64,000 nt of DNA from Parerythrobacter_A sp963838735 (GTDB lineage Bacteria > Pseudomonadota > Alphaproteobacteria > Sphingomonadales > Sphingomonadaceae). The stretch is taken from positions 73,491-137,490 of the forward strand of contig CAWISG010000010.1 in the NCBI GenBank assembly GCA_963838735.1, written 5' to 3'. Each line of letters starts with the position of its first letter. Positions within the stretch are counted from its first letter, which is position 1. The position numbers and the translations under genes are program-made. Below, one piece after another: positions 27,222 through 35,430 of the stretch. The notes beneath the pieces were generated by a model. The model worked only from the letters and a program-made list of their open reading frames with translations, was not told the DNA's origin and ran no database searches.

Positions 27222-28600
27222 TGCGCCTTGCTCTCCTCGCCATAACTGCCTTCGCCACGCTGGTCGCGCCGGTAATGGCGCAGGACATAGATATCGTGAA
27301 TGCCACGGTCGCATCCGGCGATGGCAGCGAGCCGATCCAGAATGCCACCGTTTCGATCCGTAACGGCAATGTTGTTTATGCCGGACCCGATGCAGGCGCA
27401 CCGGTGCGCGCAGCGGACAGCGCAATCGACGGATCGGGCAAATGGGTTACGCCCGGCCTCTTCGCTGCCATTACCACGTTGGGTCTGTGGGATGTTGGCG
27501 CAGTCAGTGACTCCAACGACCAGGCGGCGAACAATTCGCCATTCGGTGCCGCGCTCGACGTAGCGCCGGCGCTCAACCCGACATCGCAGCACGTTGCGAT
27601 CAACCGCGCGGCCGGCGTAACGCGGGCGAGCATCTTCTCGCGCCCGACCAGCTCGATCTTCGGCGGGCAAGGGGCCATCGTCGATCTTGGCGCGGACCCC
27701 GACATGGTCGTTCGTCCGCGCGCCTTCCAGATGGTGGCGCTGGGCGAAACGGGTGCGCGTATTGCGGGTGGCAGCCGCACCTCGACGCATGCCCTGTTGC
27801 GCAACGCCTTGCGCGAGGCGCGGCAATATGGTGCCGACGGCCGCATCATGGGCGGTCCTTCGCAGCCCGAAGACATACGAACCGGCGACGATCTGCCGCT
27901 GGACCCCCGCCTCGCCGACAATACCGCCCCGCGCGACGACGTGCTGCTCAACCGTTTCGATGCCGCTGCACTGGTGCCGGTCGTGCGCGGGCAGCAGCCG
28001 CTCTATGTTGCGGTGGAGCGCGCCTCGGACATTCGGCAAGTACTCGCGCTGAAGACCGACTTTCCGCAGCTCAATCTCGTGCTGGTCGGCGCAAGCGAAG
28101 GCTGGCTGGCCGCGCGCGACATTGCTGCGGCGGGCGTGCCGGTCATCGCCGATCCGCTCGACAACCTGCCGTCCAGCTTCGAACAGGTCGGGGCGACGCA
28201 AAGCAATGTGGCGCGTATGGTAAAGTCGGGTGTGAAGGTCGCGCTGGGTGGGCTGACCGATGGCATCAACTCGCCCCGCATCGCGCCACAATATGCGGGC
28301 AATCTCGTCGCCCTGCAGAACGTACCGGGCGCGGACGGACTGACCTGGGGGCAGGCGTTCGCCGCCATCTCCTCCGTGCCCGCGGACATCAGCGGCTATG
28401 GCGGCCGGTTCGGCGTTCTCGCCCCCGGTGCCAGCGGCGATGTCGTGCTGTGGAGCGGTGATCCGCTGGAACTGTCCTCAGCCCCCACGCGCGTCTTCAT
28501 CGATGGGGTGGAACAGCCGCTGGACAACCACCAGACACGGCTGCGCGACCGCTATCGCAATCCGGACGAAAGCGTCCTGCCGAAGGGATATGACTGGTGA
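27218..28600 (+). CDS. Exported amidohydrolase, second paralogue (altered metal site)
   Basis: A 460-residue protein with a cleavable signal peptide (LALLAITAFATLVAPVMAQD) and the amidohydrolase framework: IDIVNATVASGDGSEPIQNATVSIRNG at the start and GDVVLWSGDPLELSS near the end. Unlike its neighbour it lacks a clear HxH after the first strand; GLFAAITTLGLWD stands where DIHSHLG would be. Several other His positions are also absent, so it may be a non-catalytic partner of the first enzyme. The ATGA overlap with the upstream gene implies coupled translation and a possible complex. Confidence 0.82.
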   Translation: MMRLALLAITAFATLVAPVMAQDIDIVNATVASGDGSEPIQNATVSIRNGNVVYAGPDAGAPVRAADSAIDGSGKWVTPGLFAAITTLGLWDVGAVSDSNDQAANNSPFGAALDVAPALNPTSQHVAINRAAGVTRASIFSRPTSSIFGGQGAIVDLGADPDMVVRPRAFQMVALGETGARIAGGSRTSTHALLRNALREARQYGADGRIMGGPSQPEDIRTGDDLPLDPRLADNTAPRDDVLLNRFDAAALVPVVRGQQPLYVAVERASDIRQVLALKTDFPQLNLVLVGASEGWLAARDIAAAGVPVIADPLDNLPSSFEQVGATQSNVARMVKSGVKVALGGLTDGINSPRIAPQYAGNLVALQNVPGADGLTWGQAFAAISSVPADISGYGGRFGVLAPGASGDVVLWSGDPLELSSAPTRVFIDGVEQPLDNHQTRLRDRYRNPDESVLPKGYDW

Positions 28601-29091
28601 CGCAAATACGTTCGACGATGGTTGCGCTGGGGCTGGCAGGCGCCGCCGTGGCCGCCTTTACGGTAATGGCACAGGAGCCGAAAATGGATCGTTCGCAGGA
28701 TGCGGCATGGCACAATGCGCAACAGGCCGCGCTGGCCGAACGCGCGGCAGATAGCGACTGGAACAGCATGGACGGCGGCCTGTTATGGCGGCGCACGGGT
28801 GGCGATGGCACCGGTCCGAAACCCGATCCGTCCGACACGGTAACGGTGCATTATGCCGGCACTTTCATCGATGGCACCGGCTTCGACAGCTCCTATGATC
28901 GCGGACAGCCGGCGACATTCCCCTTGGGCGGACTGATCCCGGCATGGCAGATGGCGATCCCGCAAATGGGCGTGGGCGATACCATCGAAATCGCATCGCC
29001 TGCCGATCTGGCATACGGCCCGATGGGCAAGGGGCCGATACCCGGTGGCGCGACGCTGCTGTTCAAGGTCGAGCTGATCGCCATCAAGTAG
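28597..29091 (+). CDS. FKBP-type peptidyl-prolyl cis-trans isomerase, exported
   Basis: A 164-residue protein with an N-terminal hydrophobic leader (MVALGLAGAAVAAFTVMAQ) and an FKBP domain. VTVHYAGTFIDGTGFDSSYDRG, GLIPAWQMAIPQMGVGD and YGPMGKGPIPGGATLLFKVELI are all normal. It should speed proline isomerisation during folding in the periplasm. The start is the GTG at 28597, which overlaps the preceding stop; the ATG at 28618 is an alternative. It is the third gene of the amidohydrolase operon, perhaps as a folding helper for the two exported enzymes. Its last 8 bases overlap the convergent HxlR gene. Confidence 0.88.
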   Translation: MTQIRSTMVALGLAGAAVAAFTVMAQEPKMDRSQDAAWHNAQQAALAERAADSDWNSMDGGLLWRRTGGDGTGPKPDPSDTVTVHYAGTFIDGTGFDSSYDRGQPATFPLGGLIPAWQMAIPQMGVGDTIEIASPADLAYGPMGKGPIPGGATLLFKVELIAIK

Positions 29092-29479
29092 CCGGAGGCA
29101 CGGCGCTCCAATCGGATGCGTCCTTGCCGTCCGCAAACAAGTGGTCGGCACTCCATGCGCCGATCCGTTCGTAGACGGGCGCCAATGCGCGTCCTGCTTC
29201 GGTCAGCACATAGGCTGCGCGCACAGCGGCCGCCGGTTCGCGGCACAACACCCCCGCGGCAACCAGCATGGCGAGCCGGTCCGTCAGCACCGCGCGGCTT
29301 ATATCGAGCCGTGCCATGAACTGTTCGAACCTGTCCGAGCCCAGCAGCGCCTCGCGCATGATCAGCATGGCCCAGCGGTCGCCCAGCACGCGGCTGGCGC
29401 GACCGATGGGGCATGGCGAGCGGGAGGCTTGGTACGCGGGCACGGTATTCGATATCGCGCTTGCTTGTGCAGGCGGCAA
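29084..29479 (-). CDS. HxlR family transcriptional regulator
   Basis: A 131-residue winged-helix regulator. The HxlR core reads CPIGRASRVLGDRWAMLIMREALLGSDRFEQFMARLDISRAVLTDRLAMLVAAGVL, with a single N-terminal Cys (SPC) as in redox- or aldehyde-sensing members. It diverges from the thioesterase at 29518 across only 38 bases that contain a perfect palindrome. Autoregulation and control of the thioesterase are therefore likely. Confidence 0.85.
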   Translation of the reverse strand: MPPAQASAISNTVPAYQASRSPCPIGRASRVLGDRWAMLIMREALLGSDRFEQFMARLDISRAVLTDRLAMLVAAGVLCREPAAAVRAAYVLTEAGRALAPVYERIGAWSADHLFADGKDASDWSAVPPAT

Positions 29480-29488
29480 GTCCTATTC

Positions 29489-29505
29489 AGTCTGAATTGC
29501 AGACT
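29489..29505. promoter_or_regulatory. Palindromic operator between hxlR and thioesterase genes
   Basis: AGTCTG and CAGACT form a perfect 6-base inverted repeat around AATTG. It sits in the 38-base divergent gap and just before the thioesterase ribosome site (AAGGAG, 29507-29512). Position and symmetry fit a dimeric HxlR-binding site covering both promoters. Confidence 0.6.
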
Positions 29506-29517
29506 TAAGGAGTTGTC

Positions 29518-29964
29518 ATGGCCGACCGTCCCCAGCGTTTCGAGACCCCCGAGCAGGCACGCGCCTACATGAAAACAGTGGCTGTCGGGCAGTCCGGTTT
29601 TTCCCGCTGGCTGGATGTCGATCCGGTCCGGGTCTGGGAGTGCGAGTCCGAACTTACTCTCGCCATACGCGACGAGATGACACAGCATCACGGCTTCGCG
29701 CATGGTGCCATCGTGGGTCTTATGGCGGACAATGCCTGCGCCTGGGCGGCGGCAAGCGTAGCGGGCGATGTCGTGACAGGCAGCTACACCATCAATTTCC
29801 TTGCACCCGCCACCGGCAAGCTTCTGCGCGCGAAAGGCACCGTCATCAAGGCGGGCAAGCGACAGGTGGTGGTGCGCGCCGATGTATGGAGCGAGGGTGC
29901 CGCAAGCGATGACGCAAAGCTGGTCGCCACCGCGCAGGCGACGATCATTCCGGTTGCCGGGTAG
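29518..29964 (+). CDS. PaaI-type hotdog thioesterase
   Basis: A 148-residue cytoplasmic protein of the hotdog fold, expected to hydrolyse aryl- or acyl-CoA thioesters. The motif HHGFAHGAIVGLMADNACAWAA is the PaaI/4HBT active-site region with Gly-rich loop and Asp. SYTINFLAPATGKLLRAKG is the following strand pair. An AAGGAG ribosome site precedes the ATG. It is paired divergently with the HxlR regulator. Substrate unknown. Confidence 0.87.
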   Translation: MADRPQRFETPEQARAYMKTVAVGQSGFSRWLDVDPVRVWECESELTLAIRDEMTQHHGFAHGAIVGLMADNACAWAAASVAGDVVTGSYTINFLAPATGKLLRAKGTVIKAGKRQVVVRADVWSEGAASDDAKLVATAQATIIPVAG

Positions 29965-29970
29965 CGACCA

Positions 29971-31068
29971 TCAAGTCCAGTAGAGGATGCGTGCTGCCGG
30001 TATGTGGTGCCCGATGCGTTCTTCGAAGAATGTACGCAATTCGCGCATCGTGTCCTTGTCGTAAACCTGTTTTTCGGAGCCGAACTTGGTGCGCTTGGTT
30101 GCGCGCAGGCGGTCGCTCATGTCCAGCCTGGACCCGGGATACCAGCTTTCCAGCGTCGCTTTCGATCCCGGCGAGAACCGGTGCGTTATCAACTCCACCG
30201 TCAGGTCGAGGCCCGGCACGTCGTTCAACGCCGCGGCGGCTTCGGCGATCAGACCGCCATAGGCCTCGCGCCACCCTTCCGCTGCAATGATCGGTGCGAT
30301 GGTCAGCCCCACGGGGTATCCGGCATGCGCCATAGACGCCAGTGCGGCCAGTCGATCCGCGACCGGTGCCGTTCCCGCCTCGAACTGGCGATACGCCGCA
30401 GGGTTGACCGATGCCCGCATCCTCGTGCGCCCGTTATGCGCAAGCGGCAGCAGGGTCTCGACATTGGCGAACTTCGTGGTGAAGCGCAGTTGCGCGTCGG
30501 CAGCCCAAGCACCGAACCATTCCACTGCTTTCGCGACCGATCCGGTGATGGGTTCGATGCCGAGCGGGTCGGTATAGCAGCTGGCCTCGTACGTCGTGCC
30601 CTCGCCCACCCGGTCAACATTGCGCGACGTGATGGTGCCTTCTCCCAGATACCGCGTGGCGGCATCAAATATCTCGTCAAGATTGGCATAGGCCCGCGTT
30701 ATCGGCGGACCTTTCAGCGATCCGGCAAGGTAGCAATAGCTGCAATGTGCTGGGCACCCTTGCGCCAGATCGAGGCGCCAGTCGGCGCTGGGTGCGATAG
30801 GCTGCAGCTTGCGCTTGGAGGGCGGCGCGACAACAATGGCCAGCGTCGCCTTGGCTTGCGCATAGGCGCGGCGCGGATCGTCCGGCAGGCCCAACCGGAC
30901 CTGTTCGCCGGACAGTTCTTCGACCGCCAACCCGGCTTTGGCGGCCCGTTCGGCCATCGCCAGGCCATGCGCATGATTTCGGGCAGAACGGGTGATCAAG
31001 ACACGCTTGGGCATCCACGCAGAAGGGATTCTGGCGGCGGGCACTATAGTTTCGGGAACGGGGTCCAT
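29971..31068 (-). CDS. splB: Spore photoproduct lyase family radical-SAM protein
   Basis: A 365-residue protein. The radical-SAM cluster motif is CPAHCSYCYLAG, with Cys at 105, 109 and 112. Downstream EASCYTDPLGIE carries Cys164, placed like the H-donor Cys of Bacillus SplB. In Bacillus the enzyme reverts the thymine dimer 5-thyminyl-5,6-dihydrothymine in UV-exposed spores. This window otherwise looks like a non-spore-forming alphaproteobacterium, where such homologues exist but their substrate is not established to my knowledge. The stop is 6 bases from the end of the convergent thioesterase. The frame is intact, unlike many neighbours. Confidence 0.88.
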   Translation of the reverse strand: MDPVPETIVPAARIPSAWMPKRVLITRSARNHAHGLAMAERAAKAGLAVEELSGEQVRLGLPDDPRRAYAQAKATLAIVVAPPSKRKLQPIAPSADWRLDLAQGCPAHCSYCYLAGSLKGPPITRAYANLDEIFDAATRYLGEGTITSRNVDRVGEGTTYEASCYTDPLGIEPITGSVAKAVEWFGAWAADAQLRFTTKFANVETLLPLAHNGRTRMRASVNPAAYRQFEAGTAPVADRLAALASMAHAGYPVGLTIAPIIAAEGWREAYGGLIAEAAAALNDVPGLDLTVELITHRFSPGSKATLESWYPGSRLDMSDRLRATKRTKFGSEKQVYDKDTMRELRTFFEERIGHHIPAARILYWT

Positions 31069-31121
31069 AGTCGGCTGAACGTGCGAGGCGGTGTTCCGTT
31101 CATCTTAGCATTTGCGAAGCG

Positions 31122-31919
31122 TCATGCGCCGCGATACGTGCCCGCGCGCTTTTCCAACAGCGCCGCGACGCCTTCGGCATGGTCGCTGGTGTGGTGCATC
31201 AGCGCCTGCGTTGCCGCCGCCAGTTCGAGCGCATTGTCGTAGCTCGACGTGCGCGCCTGTCGCAGCAGCCGCTTGGTCTGCCGCACAGCCAGCGGGGGCA
31301 TGGCGGCGATACGTTGTGCCAACGCCATCGCCGTATCCTGCAGGGTGTCGTCGGCGACGACATCGGACACCAGCCCCCATTCACGCGCCGTCTCGGCATC
31401 GATAACCTCGCCGGTGTAGAGCAGCTGCGCCGCGCGAGCCTCGCCAATAATGCGCGGCAGCAGCCATGCGCCGCCGTCACCCGGTATGATGCCGAGTTTC
31501 AGGAAAGTCACGCCGAACTTCGCAGCGTCCGATGCAATGCGGATGTCGGCAAGGCAGGCGATATCGCAACCCAGCCCGATGGCGGGACCGTTGACGGCGG
31601 CGATCAGCGGGACCTGCAAGCCTTCGAATGCGCGCAGGGCGCGGTGAATGTTGCTGCGATAGCTTTCCGCGATGGCAACCGGATTCCCACCGAACGTGCC
31701 CGTGCGGTCGCGCATCGCCTTGATATCGCCGCCCGCCGAAAAGGCGCGGCCCGTGCCGGTCAGGATGGCGACGCGAACCCCGGGATCACCGTTGATGGCG
31801 TCGCACGCCGCAGCGATCTCCGCGCCGTCGCCATTGGTGCCCAGCGGGTTCATCGCATCGGCCCGGTCGAAGCGCAGCGTTGCGATGCCGCCGGATATGT
31901 CGGATGTTATGACGGGCAT
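31122..31919 (-). CDS. Enoyl-CoA hydratase/isomerase family protein
   Basis: A 265-residue crotonase-fold enzyme for fatty acid or amino-acid catabolism, hydrating 2-enoyl-CoA. The oxyanion-hole motifs are SAGGDIKAM and VNGPAIGLGCDIACLADIRIA. A Gly-rich third motif, LGIIPGDGGAWLLPRIIG, has Asp where many hydratases carry Glu, so an isomerase or other crotonase activity is possible. The start at 31919 gives a normal N-terminus. It follows dxs on the same strand after 17 bases, so it may be read from the same transcript. Confidence 0.87.
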   Translation of the reverse strand: MPVITSDISGGIATLRFDRADAMNPLGTNGDGAEIAAACDAINGDPGVRVAILTGTGRAFSAGGDIKAMRDRTGTFGGNPVAIAESYRSNIHRALRAFEGLQVPLIAAVNGPAIGLGCDIACLADIRIASDAAKFGVTFLKLGIIPGDGGAWLLPRIIGEARAAQLLYTGEVIDAETAREWGLVSDVVADDTLQDTAMALAQRIAAMPPLAVRQTKRLLRQARTSSYDNALELAAATQALMHHTSDHAEGVAALLEKRAGTYRGA

Positions 31920-31936
31920 GGCGGCGTGCGACGCGG

Positions 31937-33872
31937 TCAGGCGCGCACTTCCTCCACCCGTTCGTCCGCCCCGGCGCTGTTATGCCGCAGGGCCGCCAGC
32001 ACGGTTTCCACAATGCCGTCCGCATCGAGACCTGCTTGCGCATACTGCACCTCGGGTGCAGCCTGATCCTGGAACTGGTCGGGCAGACGCAGCGTGCGGA
32101 TTTTCAGGCCCGCGTCCAGCAAGCCGGTATCGCTGGCATGGGTCAGCACATGTGCGCCCAATCCGCCGACAGACCCCTCTTCCACCGTCACCAATACCTC
32201 ATGCGTGCGCGCCAGACCGGTCGATCATGTCGGTGTCGAGCGGCTTGGCAAAACGCATGTCGGCGACGCTGGTGCTGAGGCCCTTGGCATCGAGCCGGTC
32301 GGCGGCACGCATGGCTTCCTCCAGCCGCGCACCCAGCGACAGGATGGCGATCTTGGTGCCTTCGCGCACCATGCGGCCCTTGCCAATTTCCAGCGCTTCG
32401 GGCATCTCCGGCAAGGCGACACCTGTGCCGGCGCCGCGCGGATAGCGCAGCGCAATGGGGCCGCTATCATGTTGTGCCGCGGTATAGGTCATGTGGACCA
32501 GCTCGGCCTCGTCCGCCGCCGCCATGACTACGAAGTTGGGCAACGTCGCCAGATAGGTGATGTCGAAGCTGCCTGCGTGTGTCGCGCCGTCGGCACCGAC
32601 CAGACCCGCGCGGTCGATGGCGAAGCGCACCGGCAGGTTCTGGATCGCAATGTCGTGAACCACCTGGTCGTAAGCCCGCTGAAGAAACGTCGAATAAATT
32701 GCGGCGAACGGACGCATCCCCTGCGCAGCAAGCCCGGCGGCAAAGGTTACGCCATGCTGTTCGGCGATGCCGACATCGAAGCTGCGTTCCGGATGCGCGA
32801 TGGCGAATTTATCGACGCCGGTGCCGCTCGGCATGGCGGCGGTAATGGCGCAGATACGCGGATCGGTCTCGGCCAGCTTGGCCAGCGTTTCGCCGAACAC
32901 GTTCTGGTAGGCGGGCGGGCCGCCGCTGGATTTCTTCTGCTTGCCGGTGATGACGTCGAACTTGGCGACGCCGTGATACTTGTCGGCGCTGTCTTCGGCG
33001 GGGGCATAGCCCTTGCCCTTTTTGGTGACGACATGGATCAGCACCGGTCCCTGGTCGCTGTCGCGTACGTTTTCCAGCACCGGGATCAGGTGGTCCAGAT
33101 TGTGCCCGTCGATCGGGCCGACGTAATAGAAGCCCAGCTCCTCGAACAGGGTGCCCCCGGTGACCATGCCGCGCGTATATTCCTCCGCCTTGTCGAGCGT
33201 GGAATGCACCCGGCGCGACAGTTTGCGCGCCATCTTGGACGCCATCGAGCGCAGGCCAAGATATTCGCTGCTGGTGACCATCCGCGCCAGATAGGCACTG
33301 AGGCCACCCACCGGCGGCGCGATGCTCATGTCGTTGTCGTTGAGGATCACGACGAGGCGATTGCCTGCCTGCTCGGCATTGTTCATCGCCTCATAGGCCA
33401 TGCCCGCACTCATCGCGCCATCGCCGATCACCGCAATGCCGCGTCCCGGTCTGTCATTCAGCTTGTTCGCAACGGCAAAACCCAAAGCGGCGCTAATCGA
33501 AGTGCTGGAATGCGCGGCGCCGAACGGGTCGTATTCGCTCTCGCTGCGCTTGGTGAAGCCGGACAGCCCGCCTTCCTGCCGCAATGTTCGGATCCGGTCG
33601 CGCCGTCCGGTCAGGATCTTGTGCGGATAGCATTGGTGGCCGACATCCCAAATCAGTTTGTCGTCTGGCGTATTGAACACGTAATGGATCGCCACGGTCA
33701 GCTCGACCACGCCCAGCCCCGACCCCAGATGGCCGCCCGACTGGCTGACCGCGTCGATCATTTCGGCGCGCAGCTGGTCGCTCAATTCGCGCAGACGGCT
33801 CCGGTCGAGCTGGCGCAGGTCGGCGGGATATTCGACGGTGTCGAGAAGCGGGGTGTCTGGTGTGTTCGGCAT
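31937..33872 (-). CDS. dxs: 1-deoxy-D-xylulose-5-phosphate synthase (frameshift near 32216)
   Basis: First enzyme of the MEP isoprenoid pathway, condensing pyruvate and glyceraldehyde-3-phosphate with thiamine diphosphate. GGHLGSGLGVVELT, the ThDP motif GDGAMSAGMAYEAMNNA ... NDNDMSIAPP, YVGPIDGHNL and GIAEQHGVTFAAG are all intact. The main frame ends after DMIDR. Removing one base near 32216 continues it as LARTHEVLVTVEEGSVGGLGAHV and a normal C-terminus to 31937, giving about 644 residues. Since the MEP route is normally essential, an assembly error is far more likely than loss. The ATG at 33872 is preferred over one 30 bases upstream. Confidence 0.95.
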
Positions 33873-33935
33873 GGCCGCGAACCTAGCCCGCAGCCGGGGC
33901 AATGTCGATTCTTAGCAAAAAGTGCGCGCGTTGCT

Positions 33936-34412
33936 TCAGCTGCAGGCGACACACGTGCCGCGCACTTCGATTATCGAACGCGCCGCCTTGAATGCACGGC
34001 TCGACGCTACCTTGCGCAAGCTGCGCGCCACGCTGTCGTGATCGACATGCGTCGCATCGCCACAATCGTCGCACACCAGAAAGATGCAATCGTGCAGGCA
34101 GCCGGGGTGGCTGTTGGCGATGAAGGCATTTGCGCTTTCGATGCGCAAGGCAAGGTTGTTGGCAACGAACAGGTCGAGAATACGGTATACGCTGTTGGGC
34201 GCAACACGCTTGCCGCGCGCCGCGGATAGCGCATCGGCGATATCATAAGCGGATGCGGGGCGGTCATGACGGCTTAGCGCCTCGAATACGGAGGCACGCA
34301 GGTCGGTCCATTGTTCGCCCGCGCTGGTCAGCGCCTCGCGCGCCGCAACGGCCAGCGCGTCGCCGCGATGCTCGTCATGCGAGTGGGAGGATACGGTCGC
34401 GCTGTTAGCCAT
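33936..34412 (-). CDS. zur: Fur family regulator, Zur-like
   Basis: A metal-responsive repressor of about 158 residues. An N-terminal winged helix (LSRHDRPASAYDIADALSAARGKRVAPNSVYRILDLF) is followed by the metal domain with HPGCLHDCIFLVCDDCGDATHVD and a final CVAC. The CDDCG and CVAC pairs fit the structural zinc of Fur proteins. The lack of the usual Fur HHDH region makes Zur, a zinc sensor controlling zinc uptake, the best guess. The start at 34412 (MANSATVSSHSHDEH, with a His-rich tip) is taken over one 36 bases upstream. Neighbours are dxs and msrA, not a zinc transporter. Confidence 0.82.
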   Translation of the reverse strand: MANSATVSSHSHDEHRGDALAVAAREALTSAGEQWTDLRASVFEALSRHDRPASAYDIADALSAARGKRVAPNSVYRILDLFVANNLALRIESANAFIANSHPGCLHDCIFLVCDDCGDATHVDHDSVARSLRKVASSRAFKAARSIIEVRGTCVACS

Positions 34413-34463
34413 ACGGCACGATATAGCGACACCGTCCGCAAACGCCAAATGCGGCGATGCGGC

Positions 34464-35142
34464 CTAGTTGCGCTGGAAACTCGCGCGGTAATGCGAAGGG
34501 TAGAGTCGCTTCAGTGCCGCCACCTTGGGCGCATCCCAGCGGCGGATATAGCCGTGATTCGGGTTCTTCGCGGCGAAATCCTGATGATAGGTTTCCGCCC
34601 TGTAGAACTTGCCCGGACGCGTGATGCCGGTAACGATCGGGCCCGGCCATTTGCCCGATGCCTGCATCTGTTTGAGATATGCGCTGGCGACCTTGCGCTG
34701 CTCCGCGCTGACCGGAATCAGCTCGGCATTGTAATGCGCGCCGCGATCCGGCCCCTGCCGGTCCTTCAGCGTCGGGTCGGCGATGACCGAGAAAAAAATC
34801 CGCAGCAGCTCGTCGTACCGCACCACCTTGGGATCATACGTAATGCGGACCGCTTCGGTGTGGTTGCTGAGGCCCGAACTGACTATGTCGTAATTCGCGG
34901 TGGCTGCCTTCCCGCCGTGATAGCCGCTGACGGCGCTTTTGACACCTTTCACATGGCTGAATACAGCCTCGACGCCCCAGAAGCAGCCTCCTGCAAAGAT
35001 AGCGGTCTTCGTGCCGCTGCCCTCGACGGCGAACTGCTTGGCCGCCGGTGCCGCGACGATGCGCGCCTGTGCGGTCATCGGGCTGGAACACGGTGGCTGC
35101 GATGAGGGCCAGCGGCAGCGCGGCGAACAAAGCGCGCTTCAC
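34464..35142 (-). CDS. msrA: Exported peptide-methionine (S)-S-oxide reductase (frameshift near 35080)
   Basis: Reduces methionine-S-sulfoxide. The catalytic motif GCFWGVEA, YHGGKAATANYD and the conserved NPNHGYIRRWDAPK tail are clear. The catalytic frame begins at an ATG (35078), but upstream in the next frame a GTG at 35142 starts a signal peptide (KRALFAALPLALIAATVF). A one-base shift near 35080 joins the two, so the gene probably encodes a periplasmic MsrA. The GTG overlaps the stop of a 49-residue gene (GTGA). It complements the exported MsrB at 17753. Confidence 0.87.
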
Positions 35143-35288
35143 GAGAACACTGCCGCAGCAGCGCCAGGAATGATGGATGTCGACAGCACGTTCAGCGTCG
35201 TGCCGTCGATTTGCGCACCGATCATCATAGCGCCCAGAGCGAAGCCGATGGTGAAATTGCGGGCGAGATCGGATTTCAGGAGGGTCAT
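35139..35288 (-). CDS. Small membrane protein (49 aa) translationally coupled to msrA
   Basis: An ATG at 35288 opens a 49-codon frame (MTLLKSDLARNFTIGFALGAMMIGAQI...IIPGAAAAVFS) with one or two hydrophobic stretches. The TGA overlaps the GTG that begins the MsrA signal peptide. The ATG has GGAG-like bases upstream, and the frame is compositionally like a real gene. No family recognised. It is too short for most gene callers. Confidence 0.6.
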   Translation of the reverse strand: MTLLKSDLARNFTIGFALGAMMIGAQIDGTTLNVLSTSIIPGAAAAVFS

Positions 35289-35430
35289 GGCAAGTCGCTT
35301 CGCTGGTCGGTCGTTTCGGTGTGCCGAGACGTTTAGAGCACAACCACTTACGAGCGGGTGAATGGGTCGGTGATTACCCGTTCATTCGTGCTACCAGTAA
35401 GAAGGTTACACGTTCCGGTGCGACCCGGGG

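Noticed and set aside
32094..34229. 711-codon plus-strand frame opposite dxs and zur
   Set aside because: The translation is Arg/His/Gly-rich and unlike any protein family; dxs and zur on the minus strand explain the region.
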